DNA of 64,000 nt from Desulfonatronum lacustre DSM 10312 (GCF_000519265.1 NZ_KI912608.1:2885313-2949312); one strand, 5' to 3'; shown: positions 8,737 to 20,654, numbered from the stretch's first letter. The notes: generated by a model not told the origin, from the letters alone. Made by a program: numbers and translations.

Positions 8737-9867
8737 GTGCACGTTCATCACCACACGACCTTGCAATCCCAGGGCGGCACGGCCCGTGTCGCCCTCAACC
8801 TCATGGACTGGCTTTCCAGGCAAGGGGTCACCAGCTCCCATTCCTTCGAGATCCAGGACGGCGCCGACTCCGGAGAGCGTCTTCAACCATCCGCGGTTGC
8901 CGAGCATGTCCGCCATTCAACCAACCTTCCAAGCAGCCAAATCGTCGTCCACCTTCACGGCTCAGGCGACTGGCCCACGTGCCTGGAAGGATTCGCGGCC
9001 AACCCTCACGGGCTGGTAATCACCCTCCACGACTGTCGCCTGCTCACCGGAGGCTGCGCCTATCCCCTGGAGTGCGGGTTCTGGAAAACCGGTTGCCGGG
9101 AGGCCTGCCCCCAAAACCTGCCCGCTCCCGCCCACCACCATCAGGCCGTTTTCCGGCTGCTGGCAACGCTCCGTCCGCTCCTGATCTCCCCCTCCGCCTG
9201 GCTGAGCCGCATGGTCCGGGAAAGCCATCCCCAGGCCCAAATCCAAACCATCCCAAACGCCGTCCCGGAAAAGCCCGGCCCATTGGCAATCAAATCAGCC
9301 GCCGTCAAAACGGCCATGAAGCGGGAACTGGGCATCGACGTCGCGGGGAAAGTCGTCCTCTTCGTGGCCCATGGCGGCAAGCAGGCCAGGTACAAAGGTG
9401 GACACCTGTGGGACCGGATCTGGAAACACATTAAGAAGGGCGAGCCCCGGGCCGTGGCTCTGGCCGTGGGCGGAGACGCTCTGCGCCGTTCGGGTGACTT
9501 TCTCGAGCTGCCCTATCTGGACCAGGAACACCTCTCCCGCTGCATGAACGCGGCGGACGTACTGGTCTATCCCAGCCTGGCGGACAACCACCCCCTGATC
9601 ATTCTCGAAGCCATGTCCCGCGGCCTGCCCTGCGCGGCCTTTGCCAGCGGCGGCATTCCCGAACAGATCATCCATGAGCACAGCGGATTGCTGGCGCCTT
9701 TGGGCGACGTGAACCGCCTGGCCGCCTCGGCCCTGAACATTCTCAGAAATCCACGCCTCGGCAACCAGCTTGCCAAAACCGCCCAGGACCGCTTTATCCG
9801 ACTGTTCCAAATGGAACACATGGGCCATCGTCACCTTCGGCTCTACGCCGACCTGCCGCGATTCTGA
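8737..9867 (+). CDS. Family 4-type glycosyltransferase
   Basis: Predicted retaining glycosyltransferase of the GT-B fold, transferring a sugar from a nucleotide-sugar donor to an unknown acceptor. The 376-residue protein uses a GTG start right after recJ. The N-terminal half has the WcaC/GT4-like block LVITLHDCRLLTGGCAYPLE followed by cysteine-rich CGFWKTGCREACP. The C-terminal donor-binding half has DVLVYPSLADNHPLIILEAM and SRGLPCAAFASGGIPEQI, with the usual E-x7-E arrangement. No polysaccharide cluster surrounds it. The 3' end overlaps the end of the convergent M48 gene by about 25 bp. Confidence 0.85.
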   Translation: MHVHHHTTLQSQGGTARVALNLMDWLSRQGVTSSHSFEIQDGADSGERLQPSAVAEHVRHSTNLPSSQIVVHLHGSGDWPTCLEGFAANPHGLVITLHDCRLLTGGCAYPLECGFWKTGCREACPQNLPAPAHHHQAVFRLLATLRPLLISPSAWLSRMVRESHPQAQIQTIPNAVPEKPGPLAIKSAAVKTAMKRELGIDVAGKVVLFVAHGGKQARYKGGHLWDRIWKHIKKGEPRAVALAVGGDALRRSGDFLELPYLDQEHLSRCMNAADVLVYPSLADNHPLIILEAMSRGLPCAAFASGGIPEQIIHEHSGLLAPLGDVNRLAASALNILRNPRLGNQLAKTAQDRFIRLFQMEHMGHRHLRLYADLPRF

Positions 9868-11111
9868 CCGGACAGGGCCGCCTCGCGTTCCAACAGCGTG
9901 GGGTGGGAATAGTGGAATGCGCTGTACAGGGGGTGGGGGGTCAGGTTGGAGAGGTTCTTCTCACTGAGTTTGCGCAGGGCCCCGATCATCGGGTCGGCGC
10001 CCGGTCCTTTTTCCCGGGCGAAACGGTCCGCCTGATATTCATGGTTGCGGGAAAGCCGGTTCATCAGCGGAGAAAGCCAAAACGTGAACAGCCCGGCCAC
10101 CAGGGCGAAGAGCAGAAAAGCCGGTCCCGCGCCGCTTTGCGCGTGGTGAAACCCGAACGCTTCGATGAACGCCGGGCTTTGCAGCAGCCAGGCCAACAGC
10201 GCGAAGGAGACCAGCCCGAATCCGGCGGACAGGGCCAGCATTTTCGGAATATGGCCGAGTTTGTAGTGGCCGATTTCATGGGCCAGCACGGCTTCCAACT
10301 CCTCCTCCGACAACTGCTCGATCAAGGTGTCGAAGAGTACGATCCGCCGGAACCGCCCGAACCCGGTGAAAAAGGCGTTGGAATGGCCGGACCGCTTGCT
10401 GCCGTCCATGACCTGGATGGTCTTGGCCTTGAACCCGGTCCGGTCCGCCAGGGCCATCAGCCGCTGTCGCAGTTCGCCCTCCGGAAGCGGGGTCAGCGTG
10501 TTGAACCAGGGCAGGATCAGCATGGGGTAGAGCACCATCATCACCAACTGAAAGACGAAAAAGACCACAAAGGCCCAGATCCACCACCAAGGTCCGATCC
10601 AGTCGATCAGGAATAATATCCCGGCCAGCAGGGGCAGGGCGATGATCACGCCCAGGATCAGCCCCTTGATCTTGTCCGTGATCCACAACCGCATCGTGCT
10701 GTTGTTGAATCCGAATCGCTCCTCCAGCCGAAACTGGGCATGGTGATCCAGGGGCAGGCCGGGCAGGGAGAGCAGGATCATCACGGCAACCAGATACAAC
10801 CCCTCCCGCCAGACCGAAGCCGACGACCCACCGCCGAACAGGTCGTACGCCCACGGCAGCAGCCCGGAAAAAAGCACCGCCACAAGGACCACCGCTCCAT
10901 ACACCTCGCCGAACAGCCCAAACCGGCTTTTGGCCAGGGTGTATTCCACGGACTTGCGATACGTCGCCTCATCCATCACCTCGCGCAAGGCCTTTGGCGG
11001 CGCATGCCTCCGGCGGCGTACTTCGCGCATGTTCAAAAGAATCAACCAGCCTTCCCAAATCACCTTGGCGAGCAAGGCGGCCGAAACCACGATGAGAATC
11101 AATGTTTGCAT
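9843..11111 (-). CDS. M48 family membrane metallopeptidase (Ste24-like)
   Basis: Integral membrane zinc protease of 422 residues, the size of CAAX prenyl protease 1 homologues. The zinc motif HEIGH is in LAHEIGHYKLGHIPKM, and the third ligand Glu is in NHEYQADRFA. Several membrane segments flank the motif, for example LYLVAVMILLSLPGLPL and FVVFFVFQLVMMVLYPMLIL. The typical GRFRRIVLFDTLIEQL precedes the zinc site. Bacteria do not prenylate proteins, so the role is presumably membrane-protein quality control; this is an inference. No clear ribosome site precedes the ATG. Confidence 0.92.
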   Translation of the reverse strand: MQTLILIVVSAALLAKVIWEGWLILLNMREVRRRRHAPPKALREVMDEATYRKSVEYTLAKSRFGLFGEVYGAVVLVAVLFSGLLPWAYDLFGGGSSASVWREGLYLVAVMILLSLPGLPLDHHAQFRLEERFGFNNSTMRLWITDKIKGLILGVIIALPLLAGILFLIDWIGPWWWIWAFVVFFVFQLVMMVLYPMLILPWFNTLTPLPEGELRQRLMALADRTGFKAKTIQVMDGSKRSGHSNAFFTGFGRFRRIVLFDTLIEQLSEEELEAVLAHEIGHYKLGHIPKMLALSAGFGLVSFALLAWLLQSPAFIEAFGFHHAQSGAGPAFLLFALVAGLFTFWLSPLMNRLSRNHEYQADRFAREKGPGADPMIGALRKLSEKNLSNLTPHPLYSAFHYSHPTLLEREAALSGQNRGRSA

Positions 11112-11147
11112 CTTTATAAAATCATATATTACAAGTTGGTAAGTTTA

Positions 11148-13049
11148 CTAATCGTTTTTGGCTTCATGAACCACGGCTCCGAAGCGCGACGGATCCAATT
11201 CCTGTTGCAGCACTTCCAGATTCACCCGCAGGGCGTCCTCCAGATCCCGGACTTGGTTCAACAGGTCTTCGATTCCTTCGCGCACCCGGCGCAGGGATTC
11301 GGTTTCCGCCGGGGCGTCCAGGGCCTGGACCAGTTGCTCCGGCGGGGGGAGGTCGCCGGAGCGGGTCAAGGCGACGGAAACGAGCAGGTATCCCGGAAAA
11401 AGGCTGATCAGGAACACCGCCACGGCGGTCAGATAAAAATCAAAGGGCAGCCATTCCCCGGCCAGCCAACCGAGAACCAGGCGCAGGGCGGCATGGCCGA
11501 AGACCAGCACCGGCAGGAGATTGCCCGCCAGGGTGTGTGCGAGGCCCAGGCGCTGGACGGCCAGTTGGTCGGCACTGGCAAGCACGGCTTGTTCCAAGCG
11601 CTCTTGGAAAATTTCCCGGGTGCGCTGGTCCTGCTCCAAGTGTTCCGACGTCCGGGGCAACACGCCTTGGGAGCGCAGCACGTTCAGGCTTTGATGCAGC
11701 AGTCGGGCCGTCCAAAGGGCCTGCTCCGCTTCAGGCGACGAAGCCGGTGGTTCAGGAACTGATGGTTTCGCGCCGTCCAGCCGGTCCAGTCCGAGGTCCT
11801 GCAAGGTTCTGCGCGCATCCTGGACGACCTCGGTCAATCGGCGTTCCTCTTCAGCGGAAAACCCTTGCAGGATGGTCCGCATGGGTAAAATCCCCTGCCA
11901 GGCGGCCTTGGCCGCGTGCCACCCGGCCCGGAGCATCCTGGTCAGGGACGGCCCGCCCGCGGACATCCTGGCCAGGTGATAGGCCAGGCCGGAAAAGGCC
12001 AGCCGCCCGCGCATCCACACCGGCAGGGCCAGGAAGCCGCCCACGCGGCCCGGAGCGGCCCGCCAGGCCTGTTCCCGAATGATCCGGCGCAGCATGTCCC
12101 GGCTTTGGGGCGTGGATACGGCTCGCAAAAAGACCGAGCGCACCCGCTGGTCCAATTCCCGCTCATGGGTCAACAGGGTTTGATGCAACGTCTCCAGGTC
12201 TCCGCGCGCTGATCCGGAAAGGGCGTGCCGGATCTGGTTGAATGCGTCCTCCACGCGCAGAGCCCGGACCTGCTCCCTGGCCCGGTGGGCGAACAGGGCC
12301 GCGCGCAGCCGTTCCAGACGCTCGTTCAACCCATTTGCACCGTTTTGCGCCGCCACCGCACTGACCGCGAAAAAACCGTCCAGGTCCAGGTCAAAGCCCA
12401 GTTCCCGCACCCGGCCCAGAAAATCCGCGCACACGGCCTCCCGGTCCTGCTCCGGAATCTGGTCCAGCTTATTCAGCACGAAAAACCAGCGCTTGCGGGC
12501 CGCCCAGCGCCGGACCTCGTCCTGGACCCTGAAATTGGCCCGCTTGTCCGGGCTGCCGACGTAGACCACGATGTCCGCCCGTTCCACCAACCGACGGGTG
12601 CGCTCCAGATGCACGGACTCCGTGCTGTCCACGTCCGGAGCGTCGATAAGAACCGTTCCGGACAAGCGGTGATCAATGGTCACCACATCCGCTTCGTCCA
12701 GAAAGGTGAGATGCTGTTTGTCCGCCGGGGCCGCCGCGACATGGGCGTGAGTGGTCTTGGGGCGAATCGTGGCCGAGGTCGGGCTGAGACCGGGCTTGTC
12801 CAGCAGGGCGTTGAACAGTTCGGACTTACCCACCCCGGTCCCCCCCAGCAGCACGATGCACACCGGACGGTCCAGATATCCTTCGAAACCACCAGAACCG
12901 GCTGCTTCGCCATCCAGGACGGTCACGGCCCGCTCCAGGCGCAGGGCCATGGTCTGGGCCGCGGAAAGGCGGTCGAATGACCGGACTTCCTGGATCAGCT
13001 CCTGAATCCTGGCGACGATCCGCCGGGAAAATAATTGTGGCGCGGTCAT
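11148..13049 (-). CDS. Large membrane-associated GTPase (dynamin-like), second of a tandem pair
   Basis: 633-residue protein with an N-terminal G domain: P-loop LLGGTGVGKSELFNALL, switch region TIRPKTTHAHVA, a G3-like VLIDAPDVDSTES (Asp-Ala-Pro-Asp rather than DxxG) and G4 VLNKLD. A helical middle follows, then two hydrophobic segments (LLPVLVFGHAALRLVLGWLA and FYLTAVAVFLISLFPGYLLV) and a C-terminal coiled coil. This layout resembles bacterial dynamin-like membrane GTPases. I chose the ATG at 13049: it overlaps the stop of the upstream GTPase by 4 bp (ATGA) and has AGGAG 6 bases before it; an ATG at 13082 adds an unlikely basic leader. The substrate or partner is unknown, probably its neighbour. 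Confidence 0.85.
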   Translation of the reverse strand: MTAPQLFSRRIVARIQELIQEVRSFDRLSAAQTMALRLERAVTVLDGEAAGSGGFEGYLDRPVCIVLLGGTGVGKSELFNALLDKPGLSPTSATIRPKTTHAHVAAAPADKQHLTFLDEADVVTIDHRLSGTVLIDAPDVDSTESVHLERTRRLVERADIVVYVGSPDKRANFRVQDEVRRWAARKRWFFVLNKLDQIPEQDREAVCADFLGRVRELGFDLDLDGFFAVSAVAAQNGANGLNERLERLRAALFAHRAREQVRALRVEDAFNQIRHALSGSARGDLETLHQTLLTHERELDQRVRSVFLRAVSTPQSRDMLRRIIREQAWRAAPGRVGGFLALPVWMRGRLAFSGLAYHLARMSAGGPSLTRMLRAGWHAAKAAWQGILPMRTILQGFSAEEERRLTEVVQDARRTLQDLGLDRLDGAKPSVPEPPASSPEAEQALWTARLLHQSLNVLRSQGVLPRTSEHLEQDQRTREIFQERLEQAVLASADQLAVQRLGLAHTLAGNLLPVLVFGHAALRLVLGWLAGEWLPFDFYLTAVAVFLISLFPGYLLVSVALTRSGDLPPPEQLVQALDAPAETESLRRVREGIEDLLNQVRDLEDALRVNLEVLQQELDPSRFGAVVHEAKND

Positions 13050-14926
13050 GGATGGTCTCCTGGTTCGCCGTGTTTTGGCCAATCCGCCCGAATCGCCTCC
13101 GCGGCGGCCAGACAGGCTTCAGGATCGGCCTCATTCAGGGCGCGAATCCGCTCTTGCCAACCCTGCGCAAAAAACGGTTCCGCGAGATGCTCGCGCAGAT
13201 GGGCCTCCAATTCATCCCGACGCTGGGCCCGCCATTTGGCGTCGGCCTTTTCCAAGATATCCTTGAGTTTGAGTTCCTCGAACATCTTCAACACCGTTCC
13301 CGCACCCAGACTCCCGGCCCCTGCGGCCCCGGCCACGCCGAGCTGACCCATAGCGCCAAAGACTCCACCGGACACAGCCAGATCCAAAACCAATGCCGCG
13401 CCGCCCAGCAATACCAGCATTTCCGACAACGTTCCCACCAGGGAGCCGTACCAGGGATGCTGTCGTGACCAGTCCCGGACGTCGGCCCGGAGCGCCTCCT
13501 TCCAATCGTCGCGCACCGGGGGCGGTTCGTGTTCCTGAAACTGCCGGGCCGCTTCCCGGCAGTTCTGCGCGGAAAACAACTCCGCCTCCGTGGAAAAATC
13601 CCGTCGCCAGGCTTCCAAAAGCACGTCCACGGCTTCTTCCAAGCGCCGCTGTTCCAGTTGTCGGCGATCCCGCAACACCGCACGGCCTTCGGTCTTGCGA
13701 AACCGTGTGAACAATTTGCGTACGGAAAACAGCATGCCCGCTGCCTGGGCCATGGGAAACGTGACGATCCGCAACCAGCCGGGCCGACTTTCCTTGACCA
13801 CGTCAATGATCAACTCCACCAACTCCCCGGCGGGAAACTGGGACCCGGCGATCCGCTCGCTGACCTCGACGATTCGCTGATCCGCGGTCTTCAGACGCCC
13901 GCGCAGCTCGTCCCGGATCGCCACGGCTTCCCGAGCCAGTCCCTGGGCCGCGGTCAGCCCCTGATCCACGACCTCCAGGAGATTGGACCAGTACACCCCC
14001 ACGGCGTCCTGGCCCTTGATCAGGGACCAAAAATCCGGACCATCCGAATCCAACGGCCGGATACCCTCCAATTTCGGTAAAGCATCGCGCGGCGCATAAT
14101 ACACCGCCGCCTGTTCCAAAAACGCGCCGATCCGCCGTCCATCCCCTCGCAAATCCTGAAATTCCGGAGCCTGTCGGACATGATTCAAGACATCCTCCCA
14201 GATGTCCCGGGCTGCGTCAGCCTCGGCGGGAGCCGACAGCTTGGTGATCACGTAGACCAGATGCCCGGCCCGCCCGGCGGCGATGCGCAACTGCTCCATG
14301 ACCGCGGCGTCCTTGTACGCTTCGGGATAAACCATGAAGACCACGGTCTCCGCCCGCCCGAGCATGGCCTCGGCCCGGGACCGATTGCCCCGCTCCACGG
14401 TATTGAAATCCGGCACGTCCACCAGGATCAACCAGGCCGATTCCGACTGGTGAACTGACTGGCGAACCGGTTGGTGAACCGATTGATAATCCGGGTAATA
14501 CTGAAAAAAAAGGTCCGTCGCCGGTCGCTTCCCGTCACGGAGCACGTCCATCTCGGTCAACGGATGCATCCGGTAGCCGGGAAAGAGTTCGTCCAGGTCC
14601 AGGTCCTCCCGCAACGGTTCCGGAACGCCCACGGTGCAGTTGAAGGTCATGGGCCGCCGCGTTTCCCCGGCAGGCACGGGAATGCCGGTCAGCAGCCGAA
14701 AAACCGTGCTTTTCCCGGCTCCGCTGGGCCCGAAAAGCACGCAGACCAGACATACCCTGCCCCCATGAACAAGAATCCGCCCCGGCCTGCCCACCAACTC
14801 GGACCACCCAGGCAGACAGTTCAGATCAACATCCTCGCGGCCCATGGCCCGATGCACCCTGGGCACGCAGTCCAGAAGGCGGCTGAGTTGCCGCTGAATG
14901 GATGATGAAAATTCGGTTTGCAACAT
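13046..14926 (-). CDS. Large membrane-associated GTPase (dynamin-like), first of a tandem pair
   Basis: 626-residue protein with P-loop LFGPSGAGKSTVFRLLTG at about residues 67-84, a G3-like LVDVPDFNTVE and a G4 position reading VITKLS instead of NKxD, so guanine specificity is open. A helical region with RDRRQLEQRRLEEAVDVLLE follows, then a Gly/Ala-rich hydrophobic stretch near residues 510-560 (LLGGAALVLDLAVSGGVFGA and beyond). It is translated first and coupled to the second GTPase by an ATGA overlap. Tandem dynamin-like pairs are known to act as heteromers in membrane remodelling in other bacteria; that role here is inference. Codon repeats give the string SVHQPVRQSVHQS inside the G domain. 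Confidence 0.82.
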   Translation of the reverse strand: MLQTEFSSSIQRQLSRLLDCVPRVHRAMGREDVDLNCLPGWSELVGRPGRILVHGGRVCLVCVLFGPSGAGKSTVFRLLTGIPVPAGETRRPMTFNCTVGVPEPLREDLDLDELFPGYRMHPLTEMDVLRDGKRPATDLFFQYYPDYQSVHQPVRQSVHQSESAWLILVDVPDFNTVERGNRSRAEAMLGRAETVVFMVYPEAYKDAAVMEQLRIAAGRAGHLVYVITKLSAPAEADAARDIWEDVLNHVRQAPEFQDLRGDGRRIGAFLEQAAVYYAPRDALPKLEGIRPLDSDGPDFWSLIKGQDAVGVYWSNLLEVVDQGLTAAQGLAREAVAIRDELRGRLKTADQRIVEVSERIAGSQFPAGELVELIIDVVKESRPGWLRIVTFPMAQAAGMLFSVRKLFTRFRKTEGRAVLRDRRQLEQRRLEEAVDVLLEAWRRDFSTEAELFSAQNCREAARQFQEHEPPPVRDDWKEALRADVRDWSRQHPWYGSLVGTLSEMLVLLGGAALVLDLAVSGGVFGAMGQLGVAGAAGAGSLGAGTVLKMFEELKLKDILEKADAKWRAQRRDELEAHLREHLAEPFFAQGWQERIRALNEADPEACLAAAEAIRADWPKHGEPGDHP

Positions 14927-14980
14927 GACGAATCGCTCATCAGCAATATATTAAATTAAAAAACTGCTATTATTGAAAAA

Positions 14981-16144
14981 TTACACGCCATACTGCTCAA
15001 TATACCCCTCCAGCCGACGCATGCCCTCCTCCAAATTTTCCAGGGAATTGGCGTAAGAAAAGCGCAAAAAGCCTTCGGCGTTGGCGCCGAAGTCGATGCC
15101 CGGGGCCACGCCGATCTTGGCCTTGTCCAGGATATCGAAGGCCAGCTTGAGAGAGTCCGCTCCCAGGTGCCGGGCATTGGCCAGGATATAGAAGGCGCCG
15201 GTGGGTTCCACGGCGACGCCCAGGCCCAGTTCTCGCAGTCGGCGGACCAGGAACTTGCGCCGCTGATCATAGACGGCCCGCATCCGGGCCACGTCCGGCC
15301 CGGCGGATTCCAGGGCAGCGATGCCGGCCCATTGGGCCATGGCGTTGGCGGAAATAAAGAAGTTCTGGTGCAGGATGCGCAGGGTGGGGATGAATTCCCT
15401 GGGCGCGATGACGTAGCCCAAGCGCCAGCCGGTCATGGCGTAGGCCTTGGAGAATCCGTTGAAGACGAAGGCCCGATCCGTAAACTCAAGGACGCTGCGC
15501 TCCCGGCCCTCATAGACCAGGCCGTGATAGATCTCGTCGGAAAGAATCCAGGGATGCCCTTCCGACTCGGCGCACATTCGGGCAAGGTTTTGCATCCGTT
15601 CAGCGCAGAGCAGGGTCCCGGTGGGATTGGACGGGGAGTTGATCAGGAGACCGCGGGTTTTGGGCGTGATTCTGGATCGCACGTCCTCGGGCCGGAACTG
15701 GAACCCGTCCTCCTCCAGCGTGGGCACGCACACCGGCACGCCGCCGACAAAACGGATAAAGTTCAGATAACAGGCATAGTGGGGGTCTGAGACGATGATT
15801 TCCTCACCCATGGCCAACAAAGCGGAAAAAACCAGGAACATGGCCGGCGAAGTGCCGGCGGTGACGATGATCTGGTCCGGATGGACCTCAACGCCGTAGG
15901 TTTCCTGGTAATGGCGGCAGATGGCCTCCCGAAGCTCGATGATCCCCTGACTGTGGGTATAGTGGGTGTGGCCGTCCATCAAGGCCTTACAGGCGGCCTG
16001 CTTGATGCACTCCGGGGTGTCGAAGTCCGGCTCGCCGATCTGCATGTGGATCACGTCGTGTCCCTGGCAGGCGATGCTTTGACATTTCTCAAGAACTTCC
16101 ATTACATAAAACGGCTTCATGCCGGTACAGCGATGTCGACTCAT
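14981..16144 (-). CDS. PLP-dependent aminotransferase, class I/II
   Basis: 387-residue fold-type I aminotransferase. The PLP-lysine motif is FVFNGFSKAYAMTGWRLGY. Other family marks are MQIGEPDFDTPE, VTAGTSPAMFLVFSALL, LLINSPSNPTGTLL and ILSDEIYHGLVY, with the substrate-carboxylate Arg in EGFLRFSYANS. It most resembles aspartate-aminotransferase-like enzymes of amino acid metabolism; the exact substrate cannot be read from the sequence. TTGGAG precedes the ATG by 9-10 bases. It is separated from the GTPase pair by a short AT-rich gap. Confidence 0.93.
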   Translation of the reverse strand: MSRHRCTGMKPFYVMEVLEKCQSIACQGHDVIHMQIGEPDFDTPECIKQAACKALMDGHTHYTHSQGIIELREAICRHYQETYGVEVHPDQIIVTAGTSPAMFLVFSALLAMGEEIIVSDPHYACYLNFIRFVGGVPVCVPTLEEDGFQFRPEDVRSRITPKTRGLLINSPSNPTGTLLCAERMQNLARMCAESEGHPWILSDEIYHGLVYEGRERSVLEFTDRAFVFNGFSKAYAMTGWRLGYVIAPREFIPTLRILHQNFFISANAMAQWAGIAALESAGPDVARMRAVYDQRRKFLVRRLRELGLGVAVEPTGAFYILANARHLGADSLKLAFDILDKAKIGVAPGIDFGANAEGFLRFSYANSLENLEEGMRRLEGYIEQYGV

Positions 16145-16243
16145 GATGTACGCTCCAATGCGATTTGATCGCGGGTTTCTATCCGGGATTTTGCCCGCGA
16201 CCGCAATCCCAAACTCTATGCCAGGACGAATGGAAAGAAAAGT

Positions 16244-16769
16244 TTGACCGACCAGTCTCCCCTCCTTTCAGAATCCGATTTTGCCAGCTATCACCATCAG
16301 CACCTGTTTCACGCCGCCGGAGAAGGATATTTCCTGACGTGGTTCGACCGGGATCTGGAACATATTCTGGACCGGGCATGGAATTCTTCGCCCAGTGCGG
16401 CATTCGCCCTTCATCAACGAATGACCAGGCGGATCATGGAAACGCTGGTCGCCCATATTCCCCAGGTTCGAGAACACGGGTGCGCTCCGCTGCCGCCCTG
16501 GACTCCGATTTTGGATCAGGCCATGGTTTTGCTTGACGTCCGATATCTTCCCGGAGGCCGGTTCAACCGCGCATACGCGGTGTTGACCTTCTGGCCGTGG
16601 CGGGCCAGGGGCGGCGGGGGGGCCAGCGGGTGTTTCGGGTGCGCCTTGCGGCAAGGCGATCCAGACACTGGTCAACGGGATTGCCAAGGACGGTTTTTCG
16701 ATGTTCGCAACTCGATTTGATCATCGCGGTTCAGGCCTGATATATGAATCAAAAAATCTCATTATTTAA
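16244..16769 (+). pseudogene. Hypothetical gene with a frameshift at a G7 tract
   Basis: A TTG-initiated frame begins TDQSPLLSESDFASYHHQHL and reads protein-like (FHAAGEGYFLTWFDRDLEHI, then VLLDVRYLPGGRFNRAYAV) until a run of seven G at 16616-16622. After the run the annotated frame becomes cysteine- and glycine-rich nonsense, ending at 16720. A +1 shift gives a natural-looking tail (GKAIQTLVNGIAKDGFSMFA, then TRFDHRGSGLIYESKNLII) ending at 16767-16769. Total length 526 = 3n+1 fits one extra G. I do not recognise the family. It could be a sequencing indel, a pseudogene or a phase-variable gene. Confidence 0.6.
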
Positions 16770-16974
16770 ACATGATGACAAAGATAGGAAAACCATGGTA
16801 TATATCTTCGTTTTTTACGAACAGAATATACCTCCACCCATGAACCACCCCCCCAAAGGAACATCGAAGATTCTGTTCCGCACCCTTGAAATGACATTAT
16901 TTTAATAAAACAAATCAAAGATATACGTTGAATACCAACAAAGTGACAATGCTCATAACAAGAGGAGTATTTAT

Positions 16975-18138
16975 ATGAAATTTCTTATACAGAGAGAAGA
17001 AATTCTCCCAGCCTTGCAACAGGCCGCCCAGATCACCAGCGTGAAGACCGGAGCCGTGTATCTCCGATCAACGTGGCTCAAGGTGGAAAACGACCAATTG
17101 CGGATCATGGCCACGGATTCGAACATCGAGTTTTTCGGCGTCTTCTCTCCACAAGTCAGGGAAGACGGACTGGTGGGCGTCAACGGACGCCATCTGTACG
17201 ATCTGATCCGTAAACTCCATCCTGGAGAGCTGCAATTTCTCGTGGATGAGAAAGCCAACAACCTGGTGGTCAAGCAAAACAAACGGAAATATGTCTTGCC
17301 CATCAATGAGAACTACTGGTTTCAGCCGCTTTCCGTCTTTCCCGAGGAAAACGCCGTTTCCCTGTCTGGAGAGACCCTCTCCACGATCATCGACAAGGTT
17401 TCCTATTCCGTGAGCGACGACGACACGTTGCAGGCCTTCAACTGCATGCTTTTGAAATACGCGGCCAAGGACCAAAAAGTCGATTTTTGCGGTCTGAACG
17501 GCCATCAGTTGGCCCTGTGCAAACTGGAGCACGAAGGACTGCAAAATCTGTTGCCGGAACAAGGCATTTTGATCAGCAAAAAGTATCTCCACGAACTGAA
17601 ACGCATGATTCCCTTGAAGGAAATCGAACTGAACATCCAGAACAATCGGTTTTATTGCCGTTCCGTGGATCACAAGGAGAACATCAGTCTTCCCCTCTCC
17701 TTGTATGAATATCCGGACTATAACCAGTTGCTGGCCAAACACGCCGCGCCGGATCCCAGCGGGATGGACGTGGATCGCCGGGGTTTGGTGGATGCCCTGG
17801 ACCGGATTCTGATCTTCAATACGGAAAACAGCATGTGCACGTTTTTCGAGTTTAGCGAAGGCATGGTGCAGATGGATGTCCAATCCGAGGAAAAGGGTGA
17901 AGCCAAGGAATTTCTGGATGTCGTGTTTCAGGGGAATTTGAAGAAGATAGCCTTTCCAACACGAGATATGATTGAAATTCTCTCTCACTTCGAAACGGAT
18001 CAAATCCATTTTCACTTCACCAGCCCGGATGGACCGTGTTTTATCGAAGACATCAATGATCCGGACTATAAAGTGCTGATTATGCCCATGCAGATATCCG
18101 AAGAAGTGGTGTACACGGATACGGACACGGAAGCGTAG
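16975..18138 (+). CDS. dnaN: DNA polymerase III beta subunit (sliding clamp)
   Basis: Ring-shaped processivity clamp of the replicase. The 387-residue product shows three clamp-domain repeats and the C-terminal DPDYKVLIMPMQ motif, where the family has the conserved P-M-R/Q ending. The ribosome site AAGAGGAG lies 8 bases before the ATG. It is followed by gyrB after 61 bp and gyrA, the order found near many bacterial origins, but dnaA is not upstream. The upstream 200 bp is AT-rich with no clear TTATCCACA-type DnaA box. Confidence 0.96.
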   Translation: MKFLIQREEILPALQQAAQITSVKTGAVYLRSTWLKVENDQLRIMATDSNIEFFGVFSPQVREDGLVGVNGRHLYDLIRKLHPGELQFLVDEKANNLVVKQNKRKYVLPINENYWFQPLSVFPEENAVSLSGETLSTIIDKVSYSVSDDDTLQAFNCMLLKYAAKDQKVDFCGLNGHQLALCKLEHEGLQNLLPEQGILISKKYLHELKRMIPLKEIELNIQNNRFYCRSVDHKENISLPLSLYEYPDYNQLLAKHAAPDPSGMDVDRRGLVDALDRILIFNTENSMCTFFEFSEGMVQMDVQSEEKGEAKEFLDVVFQGNLKKIAFPTRDMIEILSHFETDQIHFHFTSPDGPCFIEDINDPDYKVLIMPMQISEEVVYTDTDTEA

Positions 18139-18157
18139 CGATCAGACTCGATCATGA

Positions 18158-20578
<2,421 letters not shown>

Positions 20579-20587
20579 TTTATATAC

Positions 20588-20607
20588 GGCCCTTTTCGGG
20601 CCTTTCG
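20588..20607 (+). terminator. Short GC hairpin between gyrB and gyrA
   Basis: GGCCC-TTTTC-GGGCC forms a 5-bp stem with a 5-base loop, followed by TTTCGTTT. It could be a weak terminator or attenuator between gyrB and gyrA. The stem is short and the T-run interrupted, so readthrough is expected. Confidence 0.4.
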
Positions 20608-20654
20608 TTTAGAACGGCTGACGCATGACCAGCCGACCATTTTTCGGAGCCATC

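Noticed and set aside
14940-14980. Similar AT-rich string (ATATTAAATTAAAA) at 14.95 kb and 24.82 kb
   Set aside because: Too short and too AT-rich to separate from chance; may just be promoter-like composition.
16721-16974. Candidate origin of replication next to dnaN
   Set aside because: AT-rich, but no convincing DnaA boxes and no dnaA; recorded only as a finding.
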